The notes beneath the pieces are model-generated. The model was not told where the DNA came from. It did not search any database and saw nothing but the letters and a program-made list of their open reading frames with translations. A program made the position numbers and the translations under genes. This document shows, one piece after another, positions 6,998 through 16,060 of a stretch of DNA of 64,000 nucleotides; position 1 is the stretch's first letter; each line of letters starts with the position of its first letter. Source of the stretch: Pedobacter panaciterrae (GTDB lineage: Bacteria > Bacteroidota > Bacteroidia > Sphingobacteriales > Sphingobacteriaceae); the NCBI RefSeq assembly GCF_013204795.1, contig NZ_JABMKW010000018.1, positions 558,001-622,000 on the forward strand. The letters are read 5' to 3'.

Positions 6998-9586
6998 ATG
7001 ATGCAGAAACAACGCGCAAAAGGTCAGAGAGAATCAGTATTTAACAACGAAGTAGTATCCAGATTTGAACTCTATAACAGCCTTTTCCTTACCCTTCCTT
7101 TTTACAAGATTAAAGATACCGGCACACTGTTGCCATTATTTATAAAATACTGTGAAGATGGTGTAAATAACCATGAAACTCCGGCAGAAATTATTAATGC
7201 TTTTTTCAAGAAGTATACGCAAAATAACGGAGCTAAGGACGTGATTGATCTTCTGTTCAGATTTATCCAATATATTGAGCGCCAGGTGGTGTTATTTGAT
7301 GCTGTTGAAGATGCATCTTTTAACAAACTTAATGCTTCTGATGAGCATAATGCATTGCTTTCTTATCTAAAAAAAGGAATTGATGACAGCTCTTTAAATC
7401 AGAAAATAGAAAAACTGATTGAGGAATTCTCTTTAAGACTTGTTTTAACCGCACACCCAACTCAATTTTATCCCGGAAGCGTATTGTCTATCATCACAGA
7501 CCTTACCGCAGCCATTAAAATTAACGACATCACCAGCATCCACCTTTTGCTTCAGCAATTAGGTAAAACGCCATTTTTCAATAAAAAATCACCAACCCCG
7601 GTTGATGAAGCGCTAAGTTTAGCATGGTACCTCGAAAATGTGTTTTATTTTGCTGCAGCAAATATCCAATCGGAAATAGACAAAAGCCTGAACGATTACA
7701 GCCTTGACTCTAAAAAGATTATAGAATTAGGTTTTTGGCCGGGTGGCGATAGAGACGGTAACCCTAATGTACATACCGAATCTACCGTGCAGGTATCAAA
7801 AATGCTTCGCCAGATCTTGTTCAGATGCTATTACCGCGATTTTAGAAACCTAAAGAGACGCATCACCTTTAGAGGTGTGGATGAGCCTATCGCGATAGTT
7901 CACGATGTATTATACAAAAATGCATTTGATCCGAATATTGAAATGGAAAACATTTCAGACTTTCTGATCGAACACCTGAATAAAATTAAAAACACACTGA
8001 TAGATAGCCACGACGGCCTGTTTGCCGATATCGTTTCTGACCTGATCCGTAAGGTTGAGCTTTATGGCAGTCACTTTGCCTCGCTTGATATCAGACAGGA
8101 CAGCAGGGTATTAAGAGACGTGCATGCCTATTGCCGACAAAGTAAACCGATCAATTCTATGTTCCCTGAGAACTACGACAGCTTATCGGAAGAAGAAAAA
8201 ATCAAGACCCTTTCCTTTAAAAGTGCCAGAGTATCGCATAGCGATAAGGCCGATTCATTGGTTCAGGATACGCTTCAAACCATTACTGAAGTGAAACAAA
8301 TACAGCAAAGCAATGGAGAACTTGCCTGCCACCGATTCATTATCAGTAATTGCCAGCAAGCGAGCGATATTTTGCAACTCATAGAGCTTTTCTTATGGAA
8401 TGGATGGGAAGAAGATGATCTTTCTATTGATTTTGTTCCGCTATTTGAAACAGTTCATGACCTTGCTGATGCGGCTACAATTATGGAAACCTTGTATTCT
8501 CATCCGTTTTACAAAAAACATTTAAAGAAAAGAGGGAACAAACAAGACATTATGCTGGGCTTCTCTGACAGCACGAAAGATGGTGGTTATTTAATGGCAA
8601 ACTGGTCCATTTTTAACGCCAAGGTTGCTTTAACAGAAACGGCAAACAAACACAATATTCAACTTGCATTTTTTGACGGTCGCGGTGGTCCGCCTTCAAG
8701 AGGTGGAGGTAAAACGCACCGTTTCTATGCCTCTATGGGTAAAGAGATTGCTAATAAAAACATCCAGCTTACCATTCAGGGACAAACAATCAGTTCTCAG
8801 TATGGGTCTATAGACAGTGCCGAATTCAACATTGAACAATTAATAAACGCAGGTATTTCTGCGGGTATTAAGGAGAGACATAATATTTTATTAGATCCTG
8901 TTCATAAAAATCTTTTGGATATAATGGCGCAGGAAAGTTATGAATCATTTGTAGCCCTGCGTAAGCATCCATTGTTTTTAAGTTACCTGGAGAAATTCTC
9001 GCCACTTACTTTGTTGTCTAAAATTACCATCAGCAGCAGGCCGGTAAAAAGAAATTCTGGTGGCGCATTAAAACTGGAAGACCTGAGAGCGATAAGCTTT
9101 GTTACTGCATGGAGCCAGCTTAAACAGAATATTCCAGGATTTTATGGTATGGGTACGGCATTAAAAAGCCAGGAAAAAGCAGGAAACTGGGATAAGGTTG
9201 TTAAAACCTATCAGGAATCCGGCTACTTTAAAACCATCATAGACAACTGTATGATGTCTATGAGCAAGTCTGACTTTGCTGTTACGGCTCATTTTATAAA
9301 CGACAAGGAATACGGTGCTTTCTGGAAGATTCTTTTTGATGAATTTACGCTTTCTAAAGAGATGCTTTTAAAGTTGGCGGGTCATGAGACACTAATGGAG
9401 AATTATCCTGTAGAAAAGCGCTCTATTGCCGTTAGAGAGAAGATCGTACTGCCTTTGGTGCTTATCCAGCATTACGCTTTAGAACAGCTACAGAACGAAA
9501 TTACAGAGGAAGAAAAACAATCATATGAGAAGCTTGCCATCAGAACGGTATATGGCATTGTAAATGCCGGACGTAACCTGGCATAA
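6998..9586 (+). CDS. ppc: Phosphoenolpyruvate carboxylase
   Basis: An 862-residue enzyme that adds bicarbonate to PEP to make oxaloacetate, refilling the TCA cycle. The three hallmark motifs are present: LTAHPTQ with the catalytic His (H153), FWPGGDRDGNP, and FFDGRGGPPSRGGG near residue 560, the loop that shields the reactive enolate. Length is slightly below E. coli Ppc (883). The protein begins with two consecutive ATG codons; I use the first. The gene stands alone: a 240-base gap after the efflux operon precedes it, and a palindromic repeat and a terminator follow it. Confidence 0.95.
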   Translation: MMQKQRAKGQRESVFNNEVVSRFELYNSLFLTLPFYKIKDTGTLLPLFIKYCEDGVNNHETPAEIINAFFKKYTQNNGAKDVIDLLFRFIQYIERQVVLFDAVEDASFNKLNASDEHNALLSYLKKGIDDSSLNQKIEKLIEEFSLRLVLTAHPTQFYPGSVLSIITDLTAAIKINDITSIHLLLQQLGKTPFFNKKSPTPVDEALSLAWYLENVFYFAAANIQSEIDKSLNDYSLDSKKIIELGFWPGGDRDGNPNVHTESTVQVSKMLRQILFRCYYRDFRNLKRRITFRGVDEPIAIVHDVLYKNAFDPNIEMENISDFLIEHLNKIKNTLIDSHDGLFADIVSDLIRKVELYGSHFASLDIRQDSRVLRDVHAYCRQSKPINSMFPENYDSLSEEEKIKTLSFKSARVSHSDKADSLVQDTLQTITEVKQIQQSNGELACHRFIISNCQQASDILQLIELFLWNGWEEDDLSIDFVPLFETVHDLADAATIMETLYSHPFYKKHLKKRGNKQDIMLGFSDSTKDGGYLMANWSIFNAKVALTETANKHNIQLAFFDGRGGPPSRGGGKTHRFYASMGKEIANKNIQLTIQGQTISSQYGSIDSAEFNIEQLINAGISAGIKERHNILLDPVHKNLLDIMAQESYESFVALRKHPLFLSYLEKFSPLTLLSKITISSRPVKRNSGGALKLEDLRAISFVTAWSQLKQNIPGFYGMGTALKSQEKAGNWDKVVKTYQESGYFKTIIDNCMMSMSKSDFAVTAHFINDKEYGAFWKILFDEFTLSKEMLLKLAGHETLMENYPVEKRSIAVREKIVLPLVLIQHYALEQLQNEITEEEKQSYEKLAIRTVYGIVNAGRNLA

Positions 9587-9592
9587 GATGGT

Positions 9593-9630
9593 CCCGTCAT
9601 CTCCTTTGATTAACCAAAGGAGATGACGGG
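9593..9630. repeat. REP-like palindrome C after ppc
   Basis: Arms 9593-9608 and 9615-9630 (16 bp, perfect) begin CCCGTCATCTCCTTTG and enclose a 6-base loop. The core equals that of the palindrome at 409-442 in the opposite orientation. It starts six bases after the ppc stop and could protect or shape the ppc mRNA 3' end. Confidence 0.8.
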
Positions 9631-9665
9631 CGGAATGACGAGTGTGCTAAAAAAGTTTAAGCAAT

Positions 9666-9700
9666 AAAAAGGGGGATCTCACACTGAAATCCCCCTTTTT
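9666..9700. terminator. Bidirectional terminator between ppc and the peroxiredoxin operon
   Basis: AAAAAGGGGGAT at 9666 pairs with ATCCCCCTTTTT ending at 9700 (12 bp, 11-base loop). A run of T follows the stem on each strand, so it can end both ppc and the convergent operon. Confidence 0.9.
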
Positions 9701-9714
9701 ATTATGTTGCTAAA

Positions 9715-9966
9715 TTAATGCCTGTCAATTGATCCCATTACTTTTTGACCAAATGCATTTAATGCATCTTTTTCAACTGCTCCTGCTTTTACGTTCTCAT
9801 GAACTTCAAGCGCTCCGCAGATATTGGTGATCATCTCTCCTGCTACATCAATTTCTTCCTCACTTACCCCTCTGAATTCACAAAAAGCTTCTAAAACTGA
9901 TAAAGTTGCCTCAAGATTTTCTGGAGTAGTATTTTGGAATAGCTGTCTTATAACCGGAATTTTCAT
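9715..9966 (-). CDS. Small conserved protein in the peroxiredoxin-thioredoxin operon (DUF6952-like)
   Basis: An 83-residue soluble, acidic, helical protein with a central FCEFRGVSEEEIDVAGEMI stretch. Its start codon overlaps the thioredoxin stop by one base (TAATG), so it is translated with thioredoxin. I associate such proteins with the DUF6952 family found downstream of thioredoxin genes in Bacteroidota; the exact family name is from memory. No cysteine pair suggests redox chemistry of its own. Its position implies a helper role in peroxide defence, which is inference. Confidence 0.7.
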   Translation of the reverse strand: MKIPVIRQLFQNTTPENLEATLSVLEAFCEFRGVSEEEIDVAGEMITNICGALEVHENVKAGAVEKDALNAFGQKVMGSIDRH

Positions 9967-10274
9967 TATTTTATTTTATTAAATAATTCGCTTAATACTT
10001 CTGCTTTGTTCGTTTGAACCTGATCTACCAAAACGCCGCCTTCAAAGGCTGCAAAAGTTGGTAAATTGTCAACCGTTGCCAGTTTACGTGAAGCCGGAAG
10101 TTTTTCGGCATCCACAATTAAGAAAGCAACATCTTCGTTTTCAGCAGCTAGTTTCTTAAACTTAGGCTTCATGATTCGGCAATTCCCGCACCACGATGCA
10201 GCATACTGAACCATTACTTTCTTGTTTTCAGCAACATATTGTTGAAGATTATCTTCTGTTAATTCTAAAAACAT
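9966..10274 (-). CDS. Thioredoxin family protein
   Basis: A 102-residue single-domain thioredoxin without a signal peptide. The active site is WCGNC (C29, C32), so the usual CGPC is replaced by CGNC. The conserved cis-proline segment is visible (DNLPTFAAFEGG). It lies 13 bases after the peroxiredoxin gene and is very likely its dedicated electron donor. The CGNC motif is expected to alter redox potential compared with CGPC. Confidence 0.9.
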   Translation of the reverse strand: MFLELTEDNLQQYVAENKKVMVQYAASWCGNCRIMKPKFKKLAAENEDVAFLIVDAEKLPASRKLATVDNLPTFAAFEGGVLVDQVQTNKAEVLSELFNKIK

Positions 10275-10287
10275 AATTTTTAATTGA

Positions 10288-10920
10288 TTAGTTAGCGCTT
10301 AAATATTCAGCAACGCCAGTTCTGTTTGCATTCATTGCTTCTTTTCCTTCTTCCCAGTTTGCAGGGCAAACTTCGCCATGTTTCTGAACGTGAGCGTAAG
10401 CATCAATTAAACGTAAATATTCTTTAACATTTCTACCTACTGGCATATCGTTAACGCTTTCATGGAAAACTTTGCCGGTTTCGTCAATTAGGTAAGTTGC
10501 TCTGAATGTAACGTTTGATCCAGAGAAGATTTCGTTTCCTTCTTCATCATATTCAACCTCTTGCTCAACAATACCTAAAATGTTAGACAATTGTCTATGA
10601 GTATCTGCTAAAATTGGATAAGTAACGCCTTCAATACCACCATTATCTTTTGGAGTGTTTAACCATGCAAAGTGCACTTCGTTTGTATCGCATGATGCAC
10701 CAATTACAATTGTATTTCTTTTTTCAAAGTCAGGTAAAGCTGCTTGAAAAGCGTGCAATTCTGTTGGACAAACAAAAGTAAAATCCTTTGGATACCAGAA
10801 TAATAAAACTTTTTTCCCTTTGCTTACTGCTTCTTCAAATACATTGATCTTTAAATCGTCACCCATTTCTGACATCGCATCGATACTAACACTTGGGAAT
10901 TTTTTTCCTACTATAGCCAT
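10288..10920 (-). CDS. 2-Cys peroxiredoxin (AhpC/Prx1 type)
   Basis: A 210-residue cytosolic peroxidase that reduces H2O2 and organic peroxides. The peroxidatic cysteine is C51 in DFTFVCPTE and the resolving cysteine is C186 in HGEVCPANW, giving a typical 2-Cys enzyme. The C-terminus reads EEGKEAM, as in AhpC. It is the first gene of a three-gene operon with thioredoxin and a small protein, and a strong Bacteroidota promoter precedes it. I do not assign ahpC because no ahpF is present here and thioredoxin is the likelier reductant. Confidence 0.93.
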   Translation of the reverse strand: MAIVGKKFPSVSIDAMSEMGDDLKINVFEEAVSKGKKVLLFWYPKDFTFVCPTELHAFQAALPDFEKRNTIVIGASCDTNEVHFAWLNTPKDNGGIEGVTYPILADTHRQLSNILGIVEQEVEYDEEGNEIFSGSNVTFRATYLIDETGKVFHESVNDMPVGRNVKEYLRLIDAYAHVQKHGEVCPANWEEGKEAMNANRTGVAEYLSAN

Positions 10921-10957
10921 AATTATATTTTGTGTTTTATTGTTGTTTTTGATGGTG

Positions 10958-10989
10958 CAAAGGTAAGCCTATCTGTACTCAAAAACAAC
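10958..10989 (-). promoter_or_regulatory. Promoter of the peroxiredoxin operon
   Basis: On the minus strand GTTG (10989-10986), 20 bases, then TACCTTTG (10965-10958): a near-ideal Bacteroidota promoter (TTTG-N19/21-TAnnTTTG). It leaves a leader of about 35 bases before the start codon. Confidence 0.75.
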
Positions 10990-11082
10990 CATATTCAAGA
11001 TATAACAGATACTTAATCTTGATAGGCACATAGACACAAACTATAACACAGAAAAACAAATTAGTTTTTATCTATTTGTGTT

Positions 11083-12252
11083 TTACCTCATTATTCTTCC
11101 TGCTTTATCAGTATTAACAGCAAATGGTTTTAGATATTCGTTTACCAGAACGGCAAACTCTCTTCTTGTAATATTTCGCGCAGGATCGTATTCCGTTTTA
11201 AACTTATATACAGTTTTCCAGTTCTTCTTAATCTCGTCTTCGGTATTCTTTGGCGATTTCCCTCCCACATAACAAACAAGGTTTAGTGTTGCGCCGATAG
11301 TCATTTCGGGCTCCTTATGTTCATCAAACCAGATCTGTGCCTTATAATAATACTCCTTAACAGGTTCTTTTATTTCTGCGGTTGATACCGTCCGCTCCGG
11401 TTCAAAATTAGCCACTCCGTTAACTATATCTGCTTTTAAAAATCCCGAAAGACCCAGAAACTGAATAGATTTCCAATTGGTATCAGTTGGTTTAATATCT
11501 GAAAATGGCATTAGGGACAACTGGTACTTCATTAGCTCGCCCTGAATCTCCTTTAACGGAGCCTGAGAGGTTTTAGTTTTGAAAAAAGCAGCATAAGCAG
11601 CCACAGCTCCGGCAGCCTGTCCTGCGGCGATGCTTTCAATTCCTGAATTTAGCAGCACAAGATTATCCTGTTCAGGAATAAGCAGATCGCTTAGAAATAG
11701 CTGATTTGAGGACGTATTTCCTGTATGTTCACCAGAGGCAATACTTGTTCTGTAAAGATTGTTATTATAAGTAAGGGAATGCCACGACTTATTTACATTT
11801 TGCAAAGGAATAGCAGCATTAACCTTTCCTGTTTTATCCGCATTAACCATGGCAATAGCCTTTATTGTTCTGCCGTCACTTAGCTGCGCACTCCAGCCGC
11901 TTCCAGATCTTTTTAATTTTATCCAGTTCGCATTTTTTATTATTGTCAGGTTTTTAAGTGTGTCTGTCCATGATTTTATCGCGGAGTTGATTTCGGCTTT
12001 ATCTTGGGGCTTTTGCCTCTTAATCAGGCTGGCTTCTATCCCAGAAGATAAATTCCCTGAGGCGAGTGTGGCTTCAAAATCTTCTCCCGGTAATAATAAA
12101 ACTGTTTTAGCACCAGAAACACTTGATTGAATGCTTGCTGCCAATGCACCCCTGCCATTACCAATAACCAAAACCCCTGTTTTAACGGTCTGGGCATTCC
12201 CCAACTGGAGAAATAATATAGTGGCTAGTACAGTAAAAAATCCCCTTTTCAT
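11083..12252 (-). CDS. Secreted, reduced FAD-oxidoreductase-like protein with SLH-like tail
   Basis: The 389-residue protein has a signal peptide (residues 1-20, ending LGNAQ) and then a dinucleotide-binding start, TGVLVIGNGRGALAASIQ, a GxGxxA form of the Rossmann motif. A later segment, GIESIAAGQAAGAVAAYA, resembles the second FAD-contacting stretch of FAD_oxidored (PF12831) proteins. The last third (QFLGLSGFLKADI, then NITRREFAVLVNEYLKPF) looks like S-layer-homology repeats, as in the large Bacteroidota proteins often named xanthan lyase. It is shorter than those by some 200 residues and lacks obvious catalytic motifs, so it may not bind FAD. Function unknown. Confidence 0.6.
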   Translation of the reverse strand: MKRGFFTVLATILFLQLGNAQTVKTGVLVIGNGRGALAASIQSSVSGAKTVLLLPGEDFEATLASGNLSSGIEASLIKRQKPQDKAEINSAIKSWTDTLKNLTIIKNANWIKLKRSGSGWSAQLSDGRTIKAIAMVNADKTGKVNAAIPLQNVNKSWHSLTYNNNLYRTSIASGEHTGNTSSNQLFLSDLLIPEQDNLVLLNSGIESIAAGQAAGAVAAYAAFFKTKTSQAPLKEIQGELMKYQLSLMPFSDIKPTDTNWKSIQFLGLSGFLKADIVNGVANFEPERTVSTAEIKEPVKEYYYKAQIWFDEHKEPEMTIGATLNLVCYVGGKSPKNTEDEIKKNWKTVYKFKTEYDPARNITRREFAVLVNEYLKPFAVNTDKAGRIMR

Positions 12253-12372
12253 TTTGTATATTTATTTTACATGTGCAATATCCCTTAAATCAATCTATTT
12301 TCAATACAATAGTAATTAAGGACAATTAATTTAACCTATTTTAACAATTTTAGGCCGGTTTGGCAAGCTAAC

Positions 12373-13773
12373 ATGACGCAAACGATCAACTCTGTTTTTA
12401 ATGCCCAGCAAGCGCATAAATATACGCTTAGGACCAGTAATGCCGCACAAAGAATTAATAAATTAAAGGCATTAAAGCGCGGTATAGAAAAGCATGAGGC
12501 TGAGGTATATGTTGCTTTACAGCAGGATCTTCGCAAAAGCCAGTTTGAAGCTGCCGTTACCGAACTGATTTTTACTTATGCTGAAATTGATTTTGCGATT
12601 AAGAACGTCAAAAATTGGATGAGGCCTAAATACATTGGCAAAACAATAACCAACCTTTTTGCAAAAAATAGGCTTTATTATGAACCAAAAGGCGTTTGTT
12701 TGATCATTTCGCCGTGGAACTATCCTTTTCAATTGCTGATGGCCCCCTTAATCTCTGCCATTGCAGCAGGGAACTGCGCTATATTAAAACCATCAGAGCT
12801 CAGCCCGGCAACCAGCTCAGTTATTGCACGGATTATTGCCGAATGTTTTGAAGAGCAGGAAATCTGCTGCTTTGAGGGCGATGCCTCGGTATCAACAGCT
12901 TTGCTTGAACTGCCATTCGATCATATTTTCTTTACAGGAAGCACCGCCATTGGAAAGGTGGTGATGGAAGCCGCTGCAAAAAACCTCACTTCTGTAACAT
13001 TGGAATTAGGAGGGAAATCTCCTACTGTAATTGATGGTACCGCCAACTTAAAGAGTGCAGCAGAAAAGATTGCCTGGGGGAAATTGATGAATGCCGGACA
13101 AACTTGTATTGCACCTGATTATGTTTTTATTCCGGAAGAAAAACAAGCTGAATTTATTGGGCATTATAAGGAATCCGTAAACAAAATGTTCTGCAACGGG
13201 AACAATACCATCGATCACTCCGTTTATGCTAAAATTATAAACGACAGGCATTTTAAAAGATTAACAGGACTGATTGCTGATGCAACAAATAAAGGCGCCA
13301 ATGTGGCGTTTGGAGGCGAAACAGACCAGGGAAATAACACCATTAGCCCTACGGTTCTTACGCGAATCAGCGATGATTCAAATATCATGAACGAAGAAAT
13401 TTTTGGCCCTCTATTGCCAATCATTACTTATAAAAGTTTAGATGAAGTAATTGACCGCATCAACAAAAAAAGCAAACCGCTGGCCCTATATATATTTAGC
13501 GATAGCAAAGAGAACATCCACCGTATTATAGCAAATACCAGTGCAGGTGGTACCTGTATTAATGATGTATTAATTCATATCTCAAACCCGAAATTGCCTT
13601 TTGGGGGGGTAAACGGAAGTGGCATGGGAAGTTGCCATGGAGAATTCGGCTTCAAGTCGTTCAGCCACGAAAGAGCTGTTGTTTTCCAATCTAAGTTAGA
13701 TATGACCGGGATGATTTATCCTCCTTATTATGGCAAAGACTGGGTATTAAAGTGGCTGAAAAAACTAATGTGA
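12373..13773 (+). CDS. Aldehyde dehydrogenase, class 3 (ALDH3-like)
   Basis: A 466-residue NAD(P)-dependent aldehyde dehydrogenase. Visible motifs are SPWNYPFQL (substrate/cofactor channel), FTGSTAIGK (cofactor binding), the general base E211 in LELGGKSP, and the nucleophile C245 in NAGQTC. Length and the C-terminal hydrophobic end (YPPYYGKDWVLKWLKKLM) match the ALDH3 group, which oxidises fatty and aromatic aldehydes. It converges on the dioxygenase gene with no base between the stop codons. A seven-G run at 13603-13609 lies in the coding region. Confidence 0.92.
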   Translation: MTQTINSVFNAQQAHKYTLRTSNAAQRINKLKALKRGIEKHEAEVYVALQQDLRKSQFEAAVTELIFTYAEIDFAIKNVKNWMRPKYIGKTITNLFAKNRLYYEPKGVCLIISPWNYPFQLLMAPLISAIAAGNCAILKPSELSPATSSVIARIIAECFEEQEICCFEGDASVSTALLELPFDHIFFTGSTAIGKVVMEAAAKNLTSVTLELGGKSPTVIDGTANLKSAAEKIAWGKLMNAGQTCIAPDYVFIPEEKQAEFIGHYKESVNKMFCNGNNTIDHSVYAKIINDRHFKRLTGLIADATNKGANVAFGGETDQGNNTISPTVLTRISDDSNIMNEEIFGPLLPIITYKSLDEVIDRINKKSKPLALYIFSDSKENIHRIIANTSAGGTCINDVLIHISNPKLPFGGVNGSGMGSCHGEFGFKSFSHERAVVFQSKLDMTGMIYPPYYGKDWVLKWLKKLM

Positions 13774-14601
13774 TTAGCCTACCTTAACAGAAGTCATGGT
13801 TAATGAACCGCCGACTGCCTTATCGTTAAATAACGAAACTTCCTCATTATCATTTTTCAGACCAAGGGTATACATTAAGGGCAGATAATGCTCCGGAGTA
13901 GGGATGGCCAGCATAGCCTCTTTACCAAGCGATTGATAGTTCATCAAGGGATTGTGCTCATTGTTTAGAATCAGGCTTTTAAACTTATCGTTCATTTGTA
14001 AAGCCCAGTCATAGCCTCCGCCATTTATCATTTCCCAGCTCATCATCCTAAGATTGTGAACCATATTTCCGCTCCCAAGAATTAAAACCCCCTTCTTTCT
14101 TAAAAGTTGCAATTCCCTGGCCAGCTCATAATGATAGCGCGCATCCTTGGTATAGTCGATGCTCAATTGCAATACAGGGATATTTGCCTCTGGGTACATG
14201 TGTCTTACAACAGTCCATGCACCATGGTCAAGCCCCCAGTCATGATCCAGGCCAACTTGCGTATGTTGTATAAGTCCTGCCGTTTCAGCAGCAAGTTCCG
14301 GATTTCCGGGTGCGGGATAAACTACATCAAAAAGTGCCTGTGGAAACCCGCCAAAATCATGTATAGTTTTAGGGAAATCCATGGCAGTAATGTGCGTGCC
14401 TTTGGTAAACCAATGTGCAGAAACCACCAGTACTGCTGTTGGAACTGGCATATTTTGAGCCATAGAGGCCCATTTGTTGCTAAACTCATTATCCTCAATC
14501 CCATTCATTGGAGATCCGTGCCCCACAAATAGAACAGGCATAAGGTTTTCCTGAATTGGCAACCCGCTTGTGAATGTTTTGAATTGAGATAAGTTAGTCA
14601 T
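13774..14601 (-). CDS. ygiD: YgiD-type extradiol ring-cleavage dioxygenase (DODA family)
   Basis: A 275-residue member of the class III extradiol dioxygenase family that includes E. coli YgiD (4,5-DOPA dioxygenase). Likely metal ligands are in LFVGHGSPMN and VVSAHWFTKGTH, and a further conserved part is GSGNMVHNLR. It opens catechol rings using a bound metal; the physiological substrate is not known from sequence. It lies downstream of the YceI gene on the same strand, separated by a hairpin at 14619. Confidence 0.88.
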   Translation of the reverse strand: MTNLSQFKTFTSGLPIQENLMPVLFVGHGSPMNGIEDNEFSNKWASMAQNMPVPTAVLVVSAHWFTKGTHITAMDFPKTIHDFGGFPQALFDVVYPAPGNPELAAETAGLIQHTQVGLDHDWGLDHGAWTVVRHMYPEANIPVLQLSIDYTKDARYHYELARELQLLRKKGVLILGSGNMVHNLRMMSWEMINGGGYDWALQMNDKFKSLILNNEHNPLMNYQSLGKEAMLAIPTPEHYLPLMYTLGLKNDNEEVSLFNDKAVGGSLTMTSVKVG

Positions 14602-14618
14602 AATGAGTAGAAATTAAT

Positions 14619-14645
14619 ACAGGCCGTCTGGATAAGACGGCCTGT
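14619..14645 (-). terminator. Hairpin between YceI and ygiD genes
   Basis: ACAGGCCGTCT / AGACGGCCTGT, 11 bp with a 5-base loop, begins 8 bases after the YceI stop codon. The T run that follows on the minus strand is poor, so it could be a partial terminator or a mRNA 3'-end stabiliser. Confidence 0.6.
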
Positions 14646-14653
14646 AAAATCAA

Positions 14654-15226
14654 TTATTTTGCCTGAACAAATTCCAGGTTTAAGGCTATTTTAACGTCTT
14701 TACCTACACCCATTCCTGTTGGATCATATTTGATATTATAATCTAAACGATTAATGGTTGTGTTAGCTGAGAAACCTGCTTTGGTATTTCCTTGCTGATC
14801 TTTAGCTGTTCCGCCGAATACTACATTGAACTTAACATCTTTCGTTACATCACGAATTGTCAATTTTCCACTCAATTCATAGTTATTTCCTTTCAATTTT
14901 TTAAATGAAGTGCTTTCGAAAGTCATGTATGGAAAAGTTTCAGCATTAAAAAAATCATCAGATTTTAAGTGCTTATCGCGAGGTTCAACACTTGTAGAAA
15001 TACTGTTTACATCAACTGAAAAGCTGATTTTTGCATCAGTTAAATCCTCTTTAGCTGCAGTAACTGCGCCATCAAACTTTTTAAATGATCCATCTACAAA
15101 TGAGATTCCCATGTGTTTCACTGAGAAATTTATAAATGAGTGCATCGGATCTACCGTCCACTTTGTTTGTGCGAAAGACGCAACACTGATTGAAATTGCA
15201 ACCAGGAATAAAAATACCTTTTTCAT
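14654..15226 (-). CDS. YceI family periplasmic protein
   Basis: I start the gene at 15226 (MKKVFLFLVAISISVASFAQ), which gives a clean signal peptide and a 190-residue product; an upstream ATG at 15325 would overrun the promoter region. The mature part begins KWTVDPMHSFINFSVKHMG, the standard opening of the YceI lipocalin-like beta-barrel, which binds isoprenoid or other apolar molecules in the periplasm. The ligand here is unknown. A TACTTTTG box lies 23 bases upstream. Confidence 0.9.
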   Translation of the reverse strand: MKKVFLFLVAISISVASFAQTKWTVDPMHSFINFSVKHMGISFVDGSFKKFDGAVTAAKEDLTDAKISFSVDVNSISTSVEPRDKHLKSDDFFNAETFPYMTFESTSFKKLKGNNYELSGKLTIRDVTKDVKFNVVFGGTAKDQQGNTKAGFSANTTINRLDYNIKYDPTGMGVGKDVKIALNLEFVQAK

Positions 15227-15249
15227 AATTTTTTTGAGTTTTAATTTTA

Positions 15250-15257
15250 CAAAAGTA
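15250..15257 (-). promoter_or_regulatory. Possible -7 box of the YceI gene
   Basis: The minus strand reads TACTTTTG, matching TAnnTTTG, 23 bases before the chosen start. No clear -33 TTTG is seen at the usual distance. Confidence 0.4.
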
Positions 15258-15373
15258 CACCTCTGGGTTTTAGCCGGCCTTGATGTATGGTAAGAAAGAT
15301 AATCAATAAAATTGAAGCTTCCCACATTTCAATAAAGCCATTTTTAACTTACCTTAGCTCCAAAGTAATATTA

Positions 15374-16060
15374 ATGAACAGGATTCTAGCCTTACTACTA
15401 TGTCTGGGTGTTTTCTCTGCCTTCGCTGCAAAGCCAAAACACCAATACGTTAAAATTAAAACGGATATGGGCGAATGTATAATCATGCTTTACAATGAAA
15501 CTCCCCAGCACCGGGATAACTTTGTATCCCTCATTAAAAAGGGTGTTTTTGAGGGCACTTTATTTCATCGGGTTATCAAAAACTTCATGATTCAGGGGGG
15601 CGATCCGGATTCAAAAGTTGCAAAACAAGGGGAATTGCTGGGAAATGGAACTGTAGGCTATACCATTCCCGCTGAATTTAGAGACAGTTTATTTCATAAA
15701 AAAGGTGCGCTTGGCGCTGCAAGAGACGACAATCCCGAAAAGGCATCAAGCGGATCTCAGTTCTACATTGTTCAGGGTAAAAAATTTACAGATCAGGGAT
15801 TAGATTCATTAGAAACGAATCGCCTCCATTTCAAAATACTGGTTTGGCAGAGAGAAGTCTATAAGAATTTAGGCGGCACACCACATCTGGACAGAAATTA
15901 TACTGTTTTTGGTGAGGTTGTTCAGGGCTTAGATATGGTTGATAAAATCGCTGCTGTTTCCAGGGATTCAAACGACCGCCCCTTTGCTGATGTGAAGATG
16001 TCTGTTTCTGTATTAAAAAGGCGCGCAGCAAAAAAATTAGAAAAATTATATAATTTATGA
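15374..16060 (+). CDS. Secreted cyclophilin-type peptidyl-prolyl isomerase
   Basis: The start at 15374 gives a signal peptide (MNRILALLLCLGVFSAFA); the frame continues upstream to 15287 but without signal-like sequence. The 228-residue product has the cyclophilin core: LFHRVIKNFMIQGGDPDS with the catalytic Arg, and SSGSQFYIVQGKKF. An insert of about 35 residues (near DQGLDSLETNRLHFKILVWQ) separates this from the last strand pair, common in Bacteroidota homologs. It catalyses proline isomerisation in exported proteins. Its TGA overlaps the ATG of the exonuclease gene. Confidence 0.92.
   Translation: MNRILALLLCLGVFSAFAAKPKHQYVKIKTDMGECIIMLYNETPQHRDNFVSLIKKGVFEGTLFHRVIKNFMIQGGDPDSKVAKQGELLGNGTVGYTIPAEFRDSLFHKKGALGAARDDNPEKASSGSQFYIVQGKKFTDQGLDSLETNRLHFKILVWQREVYKNLGGTPHLDRNYTVFGEVVQGLDMVDKIAAVSRDSNDRPFADVKMSVSVLKRRAAKKLEKLYNL

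Noticed and set aside
14107..14532. 141-codon open frame opposite ygiD
   Set aside because: It lies wholly within a well-supported dioxygenase gene and has no recognisable motif.
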